A stretch of 64,000 nt of DNA from Agriotes lineatus (Eukaryota; Arthropoda; Insecta; Coleoptera; Elateridae). The first letter of the stretch is position 1. Each line of letters begins with the position of its first letter. The stretch is from positions 41,236,466-41,300,465 of the forward strand of contig OW679197.1 of NCBI GenBank assembly GCA_940337035.1, given 5' to 3'. The notes beneath the pieces are model-generated. The model saw nothing but the letters and a program-made list of their open reading frames with translations, made no database searches and was not told where the DNA came from. The translations under genes were made by a program, and so were the position numbers. Of the stretch, positions 36,110 to 46,240 are shown one piece after another.

Positions 36110-36320
36110 CTCTCTGCAACTCCTTTGTGGCGCTTCAAAAATCATGCTATAATTTTGAGTATTTCGCCAAACTACAAAATGAAAAAAATTAAAACATTAA
36201 CTTTTCGGAAGACAAATCTACTTCCGTTATTAATATTAACTAATTAATTTAAAAAATTTACAAGAACGTAGCTTATTTTGTTGGAGATAATTTTGTAGTG
36301 TGGCGAAATACCCAAACAAA
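36110..36320. repeat. Dispersed repeat family R, copy 3, with inverted ends
   Basis: Carries the family words CCTTTGTGGCGC and GAGTATTTCGCCAAACTACA and AAATGAAAAA. Here the second word is inverted at 36290-36312 (TTTTGTAGTGTGGCGAAATA), giving an inverted pair about 135 bp apart that the other two copies do not show clearly. This suggests the family has inverted ends of which the others keep only one. Confidence 0.55.
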
Positions 36321-36344
36321 TAGCATGACCTTTAGCCTCTTTTA

Positions 36345-36577
36345 CTTTTCGGTGTCGAGGACCACTCATATCGAGCGGGAAGTACAACGGAGGTAATAGG
36401 CAGCACGCGACTTATATTACACTTCCCCGCATCCAAACATAGCAGACATTCATCAATCCTAAACCTACCAACTAATAAATTTAAATCCATTCCTGCTCCG
36501 AAAAATTCTTGGCTACGGCCGGATTTGAACTCATGTCCACCTGACTGTTAACCAATTCAACCAACCAGGCGGCCCAA
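36345..36577 (-). repeat. tRNA-derived SINE
   Basis: The minus strand starts with GGGCCGCCTGGTTGGTTGAA, containing an A box (TGGTTGAATTGGTTAAC, 36547-36563). An exact-looking B box GAGTTCAAATCC (36520-36531) follows at tRNA spacing, and the flanking CCGGCC completes a T-arm-like pair. About 170 bp of non-tRNA body follows, to about 36345. No A-tail is evident and the 3' end is uncertain. Confidence 0.65.
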
Positions 36578-36747
36578 CTTAAAAACTACAAGATAAGATG
36601 TTAGTTTCACTGCTTAATTGTTTTAAACCAGTGTTTTTGAATGAAAAAGGTTGTATCGCATGGTACCACTGGTTATAATTTGCATATTATCGGAAGCTAA
36701 TAACACTGCCTTTTAAAACAGTAAGGATAGTCAAGTATTTGATATAA

Positions 36748-37507
36748 GTTTGCTTGCGCCCGGCTCATTTGCACCCTCTGCCATTTTCGGCCTATTTGCG
36801 CCCCAGAAAAAGATCAACATGAATTAAGGTCTCATTTGCGTACATGCTTTTGCAAGTCATTAACCATCACGACATCCAAAGTTGGACCACTAATGAGGAA
36901 GTTCTTACTTGCAAAATAGTTATTAGGAAAACATTAAACTTACAATGTTCCGCTTAGCTGCCCTAACTTCTATGCGTTTCTGCTTGTATTATAATTTTTG
37001 GTTTATTTGGGATTCATTTTAACACTCGAAGAGTTGTTACACTGGTGTCAAATTTATTGATAATAAGTCGTATTATTTTACCGATTACCGCATTTTACCA
37101 ACAAATAAAAGTATCAGCTGATCTAGTACTTTAGCCGCAAATAATTTTATTAATATATAATAAGATACTGTAGTTAAATGAAATACACTTTCGACTAAAC
37201 ACCCGTGTCCGCTTAAATAAAATAGAAAGGCGTTAGTTGACAATAGCTATAAAGATAAGTTATACATAATACAACTTTTGTATGTGTTAAGATAGCAACT
37301 TATCAGCCCTGTCCGCTATTAAGTAACTCCCTCATTTCGTTTCTAAAAGTAGATGGAGAATATGAAATATGAAAAGTTAGTTTAGTTAGTATATCGATTA
37401 ATTCCCATAAAATTAGGTTCAAAAACTAATTGTCACTGACACTCCGAATTATATGAATTATTAAGATGTTCTTTGACTGTCATTTTTTGACAGTGGTTTA
37501 TTATGAT
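36748..37507 (+). repeat. Left arm of ~750-bp inverted repeat
   Basis: Inverse copy of 38225-38967. Begins with a region of repeated TTTGCGCC-like words (36755-36800), then GAATTAAGGTCTCATTTGCG, GTTACACTGGTGTCAAATTT, TTTACCGATTACCGCATTTT, TATCAGCTGATCTAGTACTT, GATAGCAACTTATC and AGTAGATGGAGAA. Its inner end carries GTCATTTTTTGACAGTGGTT next to a TATTATGAT word. Arm similarity is roughly 75-80% by eye. Confidence 0.88.
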
Positions 37508-37638
37508 GATTTATCAGACTTTTTCCACTGTCTCGAGTGTTTATCACACGACGTTTCGGGAGTTTCTGATCTACTCCCGTCCTCAGGTGAATTAACTCAT
37601 GGTTAATCCTGAGAAGGACCGACTTTTCACGTATACTC

Positions 37639-37724
37639 GGTGCCTACCCTGGGGCTTGAACCCGGGACCACTGATCGCTATGATTACTTGTCTGGCACTC
37701 TTACCACTAGGCTACCCGCGCCGT
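37639..37724 (-). repeat. tRNA-like SINE head between the inverted arms
   Basis: Minus strand reads GCGCGGGTAGCCTAGTGGTA, an A box region (37700-37715), then AGAGTGCCAGACAAG and a B box GGGTTCAAGCC (37653-37663) within CCCGGGTTCAAGCCCCAGGG. A/B box spacing and the T-arm-like complementarity are close to a real tRNA, but the anticodon arm is too long (CAAGTAATCATAGCGATCAG), so I call it a SINE promoter. It lies in the loop of the large inverted repeat, with a Penelope-type remnant beside it. Confidence 0.7.
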
Positions 37725-37859
37725 TACATATAAACAAATGAAAATCGGATAACAACATTTGAGTTTTTTAGATTATTTTCACGTGTATAATACACTCGTG
37801 GAGTTTGGTCCGTTTCTCCCTACTTACCCTGTATATGTTACCGCTGTATGCGCAGTAGA

Positions 37860-38185
37860 CTATTTTTGTAATTCTCTGCGCAGTAGTGGCATCCAAGTAG
37901 GCTTTATTTCTGCGCTAGCCTGGCTAACTGGTTCTTCTGCCAGCGCTATGTATATAGCTTCTTTCAGCTTCCTGCGGAACCTGTTTTCCCCTTTAGCTCC
38001 AATTGATGCGTTTTCCCATTGAATGTGGTGGTTTTCGTTCCAGACGTATTCTGCGATCTTGGATTCAATGGTTTCGCCCTTTCTGATATTTTTCCAGTTT
38101 TCAATAATCTCACTCGTAGGGGTCGTTGTGTTTTCCCTATGTATTGTGTTCCACACTAGCACGGTACGCTGTAGATACAGTTCTT
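37860..38185 (-). pseudogene. Penelope-like element GIY-YIG endonuclease fragment
   Basis: C-terminal endonuclease part of a Penelope-like retroelement, whose GIY-YIG domain nicks target DNA for insertion. On the minus strand one frame reads IYSVPC-stop-CGTQYIGKTQRP (38180-38115), giving the CxC...CGxxYIGxT landmark. A frameshift follows, after which NIRKGETIESKIAEYVWNEN, HHIQWENASIGAKGENRFRR and KLKEAIYIALAEEPVSQASA with EIKPTWMPLL continue in order, the usual SKIAEHxW...I.WENA...KEA...ISQ...PxWxPLL tail. One stop and one frameshift make it inactive, and no reverse transcriptase domain is present. The fragment sits between two ~750-bp inverted arms and just upstream of a tRNA-like head. Confidence 0.82.
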
Positions 38186-38224
38186 TGAACTCTGATCTTT
38201 GGTCTAAGGCTTGTATGCGATTAT

Positions 38225-38967
38225 ATCATAATAGACCACTGTCAAAAAATGACATCATTCAGAAACATGTTAAGAATTCCTATAATAATCAGAGTGTGAG
38301 TGACAATTAGTTTTTGAACATAATTTTATCGGAATTATCGATATTCTAACTAAACTAACGTTTCATATTTTCTATAGTTCTCCATCTACTTTTAGAAATA
38401 AAATGAGGGAATTATTTAGTAGCGGACAGGGCGGATAAGTTGCTATCTTAACAAAATTCAAAAGTTGTATAATTTATAACTTCTCTTTATAGTTATTATC
38501 AATTAACGTCTTTCTAATTTATTTAGGCGGACACGTATGTGAAGTCGAAGTGTATTTCATTTAGCTACAATATCTTATATACTAATAAAATTATTTGCGG
38601 GTAAAGTACTAGATCAGCTAATACTTTTATTTGCTGGTAAAATGCGGTAATCGGTAAAAAAATATGAATTATTGTCAATAAATTTGACACCAGTGTAACA
38701 ACTCTTAGTGTTAAAATTAATCCCAAACAAACACAAAAATTAAAGTGCGACGCATAGAAGTTAGGGCAGCTAAGCCCGGCATTTTTAAATTTAGGGTTTT
38801 TCTTATGACTATTTTGCATATAGGAAATCGTCTCACTACTCGGCCAACTTCGGATGTTGTGATGACTAATCAGTTGCAATGAGACCTTAATTTCTGATAT
38901 TTTTCTGAAACGCAAATGGGACAAAAATGGCGGTGGGCGCAAATAAGGCGGCTGCAAGTAAGCCGAC
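38225..38967 (-). repeat. Right arm of ~750-bp inverted repeat
   Basis: Inverse of 36748-37507 over its entire length. Landmarks in order are CCACTGTCAAAAAATGAC, GATAAGTTGCTATCTTA, CTAGATCAGCTAATACTTTT, ATGCGGTAATCGGTAAA and TTTGACACCAGTGTAACAAC, ending in GGGCGCAAATAAGGC. An apparent 135-codon frame on the minus strand starts at a non-ATG codon and is not open in the left arm, so it is not counted as a gene. Confidence 0.88.
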
Positions 38968-39249
38968 ACCAATTATTTATCCTTCGGCATGACTTACTGT
39001 AAAATATATAAATCGAAAGATTCCAAGTTATACATCAAGCACCAGATACAGACACGTTTTTCATAATTCCATTTGCTGTATTGACGTCTCTCTTGAAAAT
39101 GTTGAAATATGCTAGACTCAGCACCCGCAATTTTGGTCAATTCAAAAAGTAGGCACACTATTCATTCACACGAGGGACACTAGATTAATCATCTAGCTAG
39201 GGTAAGAGGAACGGCTTATAGTACTAATTATTTCTTATTGTTTAATACA

Positions 39250-40000
39250 GTCACCTCCTAACACTGCCAACTTTTTCTACAATTCAGGAGTTGCAATAGA
39301 AATTTTTTGCTGTTCAGCAAAATAGTTGCTAACAGCTCATTGAAATTCTTTGTCAGAAGAAAACAGGGAAGCTCGTAAGTTTTTCGTTAGTTTCTGAATA
39401 AATTCTAGCCGCAGACGATCACATCGGGCCTATACGTTGGATTAGTCATCCCAAGAAGTCATATTTTTTTGCATTGAAGGTTGAACAGGTTGGGCCGTTT
39501 GCATTCTTTCATTGTCGTGAAGAAAGACATCAACAAATGTTGACGCTTTTCTTGTATATCACTATGTAGTTTCTCAAGTGTGATAGAATAAACATTGTCG
39601 GTGATTGTTGCACCCTTCCGCGTGTAATCAATTAAAACAATTCCTTGGTGGTACCAAAGAAACAAAAAAAAACATCGCCGTAAGCTTTCCTGCAGACGTT
39701 TGTGTTCGAGGAAATGGAAAATCCTTATGAATCCACTGTTTGGTCACAAGAATCTCATAATGAACCCAGATTTCATCTCGTGTCACTATTTTGCACAATA
39801 TGTCTGAACCTTTTTTCAGTGAATTCAAATTCTTAGAAGACATTTCTAAACCACAATCTTTCTGTTAAAGAGTTAAAAGTCTCGGACATCTGGCTGACAG
39901 TTTGCTCAATATATTTTCGACATCACATCGATCTCTGTTATCTGCAAACGTCGATTTTTAAAAACCATCGAACAACTCAGTATTTTTTGCAGTTTTCCGC
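39250..40000 (-). pseudogene. Mariner transposase relic (catalytic half)
   Basis: Decayed mariner-family transposase, the DDD enzyme that excises and inserts TA-targeted elements. Seen on the minus strand: ILCKIVTRDEIWVHYEILVT near 39795-39736, matching the conserved IVTGDETWVHY block with the first catalytic aspartate; WIHKDFPFPRTQTSAGKLTA; after a frameshift GIVLIDYTRKGATITDNVYS (39641-39582), matching GILLIDYLPKGATI; EKLHSDIQEKRQHL; then a frame change to FLHDNERMQ, the HQDNAP block with the second aspartate. The third catalytic block is not readable. Weak similarity to the C-terminal end continues to about 39250. At least three frame changes and several stops make it dead. Inverted ends were not identified. 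Confidence 0.8.
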
Positions 40001-40439
40001 TGTGTTAGTCTTGGATCGTCATCTACTGATTAAAGACTCCCGAAACCTTTTTGACCAGTATTTTATTTGAAACAAATTTCGTCCAGTCTCAGCATACACT
40101 TCCAACATTCGTTTATGTATAGTTTTTGGTAAATGGCCATTTATTAAGATGTGTATAAGTTTAGGTGCTCCAATTCAACTAAATTCATCATAATATCCCT
40201 CGTATACGCAGCTTTCGTCACCAGATCGTTTATTATATTGTTTCATTGGCAAGATTTAGCAGCTGAAATGTCAAGGATTATCATGATGTATAAGTAATTT
40301 TTTTTTATCATCAAGTAACAAGATCCTGGCTGTAAATTATATTTTGATTACATTTTTTATAAGAAATGAACAATTAACACATTTTAAAAATTAAGTATGC
40401 TATTAGAAGAACTCCACCATGTATGATACAAGTTGCGAA

Positions 40440-40960
40440 ATAAAGGTACATCATTCAGCCTCATTATTTAAGCAACAGGAGCGTTAAAAATCTTAAATTT
40501 AACAGAGAAGAAAGAAAGGAATTATATCACGCTACAGGAAACTCCTAAATGAAAAGTAACGTTACTCTAAATTAATAAACCGAAACAATTTATTACCAAG
40601 GTACGAAGTGGAACACCAAGCAGAAAAGAGTTTGAGCAAACAGTGAAGAAATGAAAATAAGCAAATCGCTAGACCTACTAGGATGTGATTTAACATATAG
40701 TGAACTTCTACATTTCGCAGAAAATAAAACAAAGGGACTGTATAAATTCCGAAAATATAGGTAACTGAAAGAAGAGTGAGAACATGGCGTAACATTGTAG
40801 AAGCTGAAGAAATGTGTAATTTAAAACTTCGAAAATTACAGAGCCATTACGTTAGTTATTGTCAGCTAAAAGTAACATTTAAAAGCGATTAAAAGAACAC
40901 GCAGAAAAACAGGCGTTGTCAATACAGCTTCCGTTTTGAGAGATTCACAAGTTAATAGAT
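40440..40960 (+). pseudogene. Possible decayed LINE RT C-terminal fragment
   Basis: The segment KMKISKSLDLLGCDLTYSEL (40652-40711), followed by NKTKGLYKFR, resembles the FKYLGCDITY...NKL.KF block after the RT palm in CR1/RTE-like insect LINEs. It then reads RTWRNIVEAEE-like across a frame change near 40780-40815. The match is short and interrupted by stops. Could be coincidental. Confidence 0.3.
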
Positions 40961-40964
40961 AATA

Positions 40965-41300
40965 AAAAAACCATCCATAAATATGACATTTACCGATCTA
41001 CATCTGTTGTGGAAAGATGTTTCTACTTATAGTAAAATTGTAAAATGGCGTTACTAAATACAGGGTGTTCAAACACTTTATTAGGAGCGATTTACAGATA
41101 AAAAATATTAAAATAAATTGGTCAGAAATGCGGCCTTTAGAACATAATACGATTATCTTTATTTGATTATTAATACAACACACCTGACAGCCCCATCTAT
41201 GATTCTTTTAATTCACTCTATAGGTAGTAGTTGATGTCAATCTATTTTGTTCTTTTTACAGATGTTTAATTGTTTTTGACCCTTACATAACGATTTTTTG
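40965..41300. other. No gene; orphan transposon-like left end
   Basis: TACAGGGTGTTCAAACACTT at 41060-41079 has the form of a terminal sequence common in insect DNA elements, but no inverted partner was found before 43 kb. Remainder AT-rich. Confidence 0.4.
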
Positions 41301-41315
41301 AGTAAAACCCAAGAA

Positions 41316-42195
41316 CAAAGCTGGGCAGTAATTGACTACTTTGTAATTAATGACTAAGTACATTTCTTTTCGTTTATTTGCCTTGGAATTACATGACTTT
41401 TCAAAATACGGTAATTGTAATTGTTAATAGCCATTTTTATTTAAAACAATTGAGAATTACTTTTTGAAAGTAAATTAATTACTACACTCATTTACTCAGT
41501 ATAAAGCACGGCGGATCTCCTTCCTATTTAAATACTCAATTACTTTTGTGTAATTAAATTACTGGCAATTGGAATTACTGGTAGTAATTGAATTACCAGA
41601 AAGTAATTCAGTTACTAAATACTGACCTAGATTGAGTATTAAATTTCCAGAACGCAAGAAATCAGATACGCAAATCGCAATTGGGCATTCCTAGAGCAAT
41701 GTAAGTATAATTTATGATTTACGGTTTTGTGGAATATTTGCAATTCCAACGACGTTTTTAGATAGGATGTATTGTGTTTGGTGTAGCATTGTAGCTTGCT
41801 AATAATTATTTTGTAAGAAGCGAAAAATATGTCTGCGGTGAGTACGATTACGGAATACTGTATTACAAACATATGATTTATTTATTTCTACATCAACTAG
41901 CGTAATCAGATGGTACTGGTTCATGATAATTATTTATTAATTTCAATTTGCCCGTTTCCAACGATATACTAACAGATCTATGTAAATACCACTAAATACA
42001 AATATACTACAATAATTTCTATTGAAGGTAATTGAGAAAGTAATGTATGTAGTGCAGTTACACTTACCAAGTAATTGATAATTGAATTGCTATTTCATTT
42101 GAGTAATTAAAATCTTTGGTAATTTATTTACGTTATTGGGCGGTAATTGGTAATTAGTAATTAATTACTATTTAAAAGTAATTTACTCAGCTCTG
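41316..42195. mobile_element. hAT-type non-autonomous element with AGTAATT arrays
   Basis: An 880-bp element. Ends read CAAAGCTGGGCAGTAATTGA and, inverted, CAGAGCTGAGTAAATTACTT. Flanking 8-mers CCCAAGAA (41308-41315) and TCCAAGAA (42196-42203) are an 8-bp target duplication with one mismatch, typical of hAT. Both subterminal zones (41320-41640 and 42010-42190) are packed with AGTAATT / AATTACT words in both orientations, a pattern expected for transposase-binding sites. The middle (41650-42000) is AT-rich and without coding potential. Non-autonomous; transposase must come from elsewhere. Confidence 0.9.
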
Positions 42196-42203
42196 TCCAA
42201 GAA

Positions 42204-43198
42204 CGCGTAAAAAGCGTAAACATTTTGATCGGTCATGATCGAATGTAGAAAAATTGACAATTGCATATTGTTTATTAGCTTCAACAACAGTTTCGCATTA
42301 TCGATTACATTTTGCATTATTGAAGCAAATGCTTAAATTTGAACATCCATAATGCTGTTTTTTACGGGTCAAAAGTCATTTAGAAATATTTACGTATTTA
42401 ATTGTCCTATTCGTAATAAATCCAAGTGCATTCCGGTTATCTACCCTGAATTTATCAAGGTTTTACAAATTTTTGGGCTGTAGTTTATCCTTTCCGCCAT
42501 TTTCCAATGTGGGCTGAATCAGGAAGAATGGTAAAGTAAACTACATTTGTGAAGTCAAATGTTCCATTTTATTTTGGGATTTTCACGGTCATCCTACATT
42601 GCGAATTCACTTTGGGGTTGCGATGTTTTTCGTGCGTAATTCTTTGAGTTCCTGAAAGAGATTTTTCCTTGAATTCTCAAAATTAAACATGTTTCTGGAA
42701 TTACACCTGAAAATGGAGCAGAACATCTTATTGGTAGGCCTAGCTTCTTTGTTGTATTATTTGCTTAGATTCTATGCGCTTCCTTTTTAGCGTATTTTCT
42801 AGTACGGGGGAAACAGTTTGTCATGTCAGTCAAGGTCACCCCTTTTTCAGTATTTTATAACATACATTATTGAATGGGAGAAAAATTACAATAAGCTTGA
42901 GCTGGAGTCTTTATACTGATTAAAACCTAAGAACCAATATGCAATATCGAATTCGTGAACCAGTGTACCACACTTGTAATGAGAATATACGGAACAGAGG
43001 TAGCTGTATTGGTTATTTCTTCCCTAACGAAAAACTGTAAACAATATGAGAGAACAGTTTTATATAATGGTTGCACAATAGCTGCAGGAAATACTGAAGT
43101 CATTATAACAAAATACTGCAATGCTGGAGACGAAAGTAGAGATTAAGATAACGTTGTTGGACACTAAAAAAATAACTCTAACGGAAAAAATGATATAT
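42204..43198. other. No gene supported
   Basis: AT-rich unique-looking sequence. Opposed frames at 42927-43146 mirror each other and have non-ATG starts or no domain, so I read them as chance. This is the target DNA of the LTR retrotransposon that follows. Confidence 0.45.
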
Positions 43199-43202
43199 AA
43201 AC

Positions 43203-44183
43203 TGTTACGTGCTAAAAGCATATGCTATTAATACTAGTAATCTACAGTATATAAGTGTTGAATAAGAGATAGATCAAGTGGGATTAACGCGATAATAACT
43301 CATAAAAATTAATATCAGATTGGCATTGGTCGTTACTAGAGGAAGAAGATAAACAACGGTTTTTGTTTTGAAAAAAACGTGTGACAGCATTTGAAACTGC
43401 AAGGGGTTTCGTGGTATATAAGTGATAATCTCGCCATTGTATATGGTTTGGGCTATAGTAGGGAATATTACTGGCTAACCTTCCTGGTAGGAGATTTAAG
43501 AAGCGAGAGTCATTTTTCCGACGAATGTAAATTCGAGCTTAGAAGCGATTTGGGAAACCACGGAATCACGATTCTAAAGTTTATTGCCTGTTTAACAGGC
43601 AAAAAGTGTAGGAGTGAAAACCTACGGAAAATTTAGTCTGCTGGAAGTCACCAGGCTGTTTTGAGGACTACTTGCCGCAGGTGATAGCTGACGATTGGGA
43701 GCTGTCAAGCTGACAGTTAATCTGATTCAGTAAACGTCTACAAGTGTAATCACGAAAAGATACGTGATTTTGATGATATTTTGCATATGAAAACGCTGTG
43801 TAAACATTAGAAAGACCTAGTAGTTTAAGCTAATAGGGGTACCCCGCCGTCCCGTTCATATAATAGGCCAATTTTGGATGTCTCAAGTTTTGAGTGATAA
43901 TAAAACTAGTTAAGGGTATTGCTCTCTTTCATTTTAATTACAAGCATTGGGTTCAATAATTGTTTATTTAGATACCTATACAGTGAAGTTACAAGTTTCT
44001 TGACATATATCAGTGTACGTGAGTTTTAACTTGTTGGCGCCCCCTTTAACATCTTAATTAAAGAATTAGCGACGTCTTCACTGTTGCTAGTAGACGGGCC
44101 TCAAGTACACTTATATAATGTTCAATTGTTGAGTTAAATAATTAAATAACGACGACCTAAAGGTAAGTAAAAAAAAGCTAACA
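43203..44183 (+). repeat. 5' LTR
   Basis: 981 bp, TGTTACGTGCTAAAAGCA to ...AAAAGCTAACA. Contains TATATAAG (43251-43258) and GGTATATAAGTG (43411-43422) as TATA-like candidates, and an AATAAA-like GATAATAAAAC near 43900. A consensus splice donor AGGTAAGT (44161-44168) lies 15 bp before its end. An 81-codon frame conserved in both LTRs begins with TTG and has no domain. Confidence 0.95.
44161..44168 (+). promoter_or_regulatory. Consensus 5' splice donor in U5
   Basis: AG|GTAAGT followed by AAAA, with GT at 44163, intact also in the 3' LTR (GT at 49018). Its position just upstream of the PBS would place it in the transcribed leader of the genomic RNA. Use as a donor is inferred. Confidence 0.4.
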
Positions 44184-44188
44184 AGATT

Positions 44189-44206
44189 TGGCGCCCAAAG
44201 TGGGGC
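44189..44206 (+). promoter_or_regulatory. Primer binding site
   Basis: TGGCGCCCAAAGTGGGGC begins 5 nt after the LTR. TGG at the start pairs with the CCA 3' end of a tRNA and the rest has the internal CCCA...TGGGG form seen in many gypsy-type primer sites. The matching tRNA cannot be named without a tRNA set. Confidence 0.8.
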
Positions 44207-44989
44207 TATAAATTGGAACATTTACCTTTAGGTCGCACAATAATTGGAAGGAGCAATATTTTTGGTAGTTACTTAATTAAAAGAATTCGGATGTAATTAG
44301 ATCTGTTTATTATATGTATTTGTTTATGTAAATGGGAAATATCATCAGAACGTGACACGCTAAGATTTACGTTGGCAAAATTTTGAGTAGTTTGTTTTGG
44401 CTAATCAGATTGAAATTAAACTTTCGGGATTGTGTTTAATACGGGATTGTTTTGGATTAATGTGGATTGTTTATTTGTGGTTTTAACAAGTATAGTACAC
44501 GTAGTAGTACTAAGCTTATGTAGGTAATACCTTGCAGTAGGTGAAATAAAAGAGATAGCCTTTGTCGATTTATTGATTGATTTGTGGAAGTAGTATCTTA
44601 TTTGGATATTTTATAATTGGACATTTAATCCTTGCTGGTTTTATTTTTATTTGATTGAGTGGATGTGTTGCATGTTAGATTTAGGAGCTCTGTGTGTATG
44701 TTTATAAAGGCTGCTTTTATTTTCATTTGTATGGATGGTGAAGACATCACGCTATTCAGGTATCATGATAAATTATCTTTTAGAGTTTTTCATTGAATGA
44801 TTGCGATTTTCATTGACGGAACCTCGAGGATATACTAGCCAAATGTGCTTGAGTTTTTCTTCATTGAATGTTAGAGTCCTGGTGGTTTGATGTGCTTGAT
44901 TTTTTTTAATTGAATGTATGTGTGAAAGGTTTAGTGTGTTTGAGATTCTCTTTGTGTCTTCTTCTTAGTTTGGTGTTAACTCTGTTATG

Positions 44990-45390
44990 AGTGTGATGGT
45001 GATGTGTTTGGAGCAGTTTGCTCTTGCGGGATTTATAAGCCTCCTTCTAGTTAGGTTGGCGTGGGTTAGTTGATTGCTTCTTTTCCTTTTCTATTTGGAG
45101 TGTTGATTGTGATGTGGGTTCGATGTTGGTGTGTCTGAGGGATTCGCTCTGTGGTTTTCTTTTAATCCTTGATGATTTTTAGGTCTCTCAGTACATCTTC
45201 CTAGTTTGGGTTGGCATACAATTCTTCGATTGGCTCTTTCATCTTCTTCTGGCTTGTTGGTAAGATAACGTGGCTTGGTGTTGGTGTGTTTGGGAGATTT
45301 TGCTTATGCAGATATCACGTCTCTCAAACCATCTTCCTAGTTTTGGTTATGGTAGTTATTATTTGTTGGATCTTTTAATTTTATTTTCCT
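44990..45390 (+). repeat. Three degenerate ~130-bp tandem repeats
   Basis: A recurring order is seen: TGTTGGTGTGTTTGGGAGAT-type word, TTTTGCTxxTGCxG, CTCTCAxxxCATCTTCCTAG, TTTGGGTTGG, then a TTGxTTGGxTCTTTxxTxTT tail. Copies start near 44991, 45118 and 45272. Similarity is perhaps 60-70%, so they are old relative to the element's insertion. Confidence 0.6.
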
Positions 45391-46093
45391 TTGTTTCTGA
45401 TGAGGTTCGAGTACGCCCGTTGGGTAAGATAGGTTGTTGATTATGATTTCTGAATCGTCGATTAGCTCTTTAGTTATCGAGATTAGGTTTGTGGTGGTTC
45501 CTTCGGTGGCTGTTTTTGTGTCCCCGAAGTGAGTGGTATCTATTTTTCCTGGGGGTGATTCTCATTCCTTGTTGTGTAACGATGTTAGACATGTTTGGGA
45601 AAACGGTTTGGTGATGTAATGGCGGCAGCATACCTTTGAATTGTGTGTACCATTATCCCTTAGCTTCAGAGATTGGTGAATTGTTAATTGGACCTGATGA
45701 AGCTCCGTTGGTATGCGGATTTTTGGGTCTTGGGTACTGTTATGGGACGATTTCCCGAAGTCTTTGTGACTGGTTATTTGTCATTGGGCTGCTGGCTGTC
45801 TTGGTAAATTGAAACTTAATTCTTTTCTCAATACATTGTCCCTTCCTTCGACTAATGTAATCGGTTCTTTTTCTGTTACTTCTTCCGCTTTCGATCTTCT
45901 GGTGGTTTCTGTGTGTGGTGATAGAATTTGTTTCTTCGGTTTTTCTTGTCGTGTGGAGCTCTAGCAGTGCATTGGTGTTTGGTTCTTTTGGTGTCGGTCA
46001 GCCTTCAGCTGGATCGTTAGTATGATTGTGGTTTGTGTGAACTTGGTTGTGGAATATTCTCTCCTTTCTTTTGATTGGGTTTATATTTCATAT

Positions 46094-46240
46094 AGGGTGG
46101 TTGGATGGGCACTGTAGGGAAGGTCACTTTAGGAAGCATTTTTATCTTGCTTTTCCTCTTGTAAAGTATAGGGTGGTTGGATGGGCACAGTAGGGAAGGT
46201 CACCCTTTGGGGAACTTTAATATCTTGTTCTTTTCCCCCT
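46094..46240 (+). repeat. 74-bp tandem duplication
   Basis: TATAGGGTGGTTGGATGGGC followed by AC(T/A)GTAGGGAAGGTCAC occurs at 46095 and again at 46168 with one substitution in the first 37 bp. The two copies then diverge in TTTATCTTG(C/T)T(T/C)TTTCC. Confidence 0.85.

Noticed and set aside
37639..37724. A functional tRNA gene
   Set aside because: A and B boxes are good but the anticodon arm is too long and the acceptor ends do not pair; it reads as a SINE head.
38565..38972. 135-codon minus-strand frame in the right inverted arm
   Set aside because: Not open in the left arm, non-ATG start, low-complexity hydrophobic translation typical of AT-rich repeats.
43391..43636. 81-codon frame conserved in both LTRs (also 48250-48495)
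   Set aside because: Starts with TTG, has no known domain, and identity between the LTRs follows from retrotransposition, not from selection.
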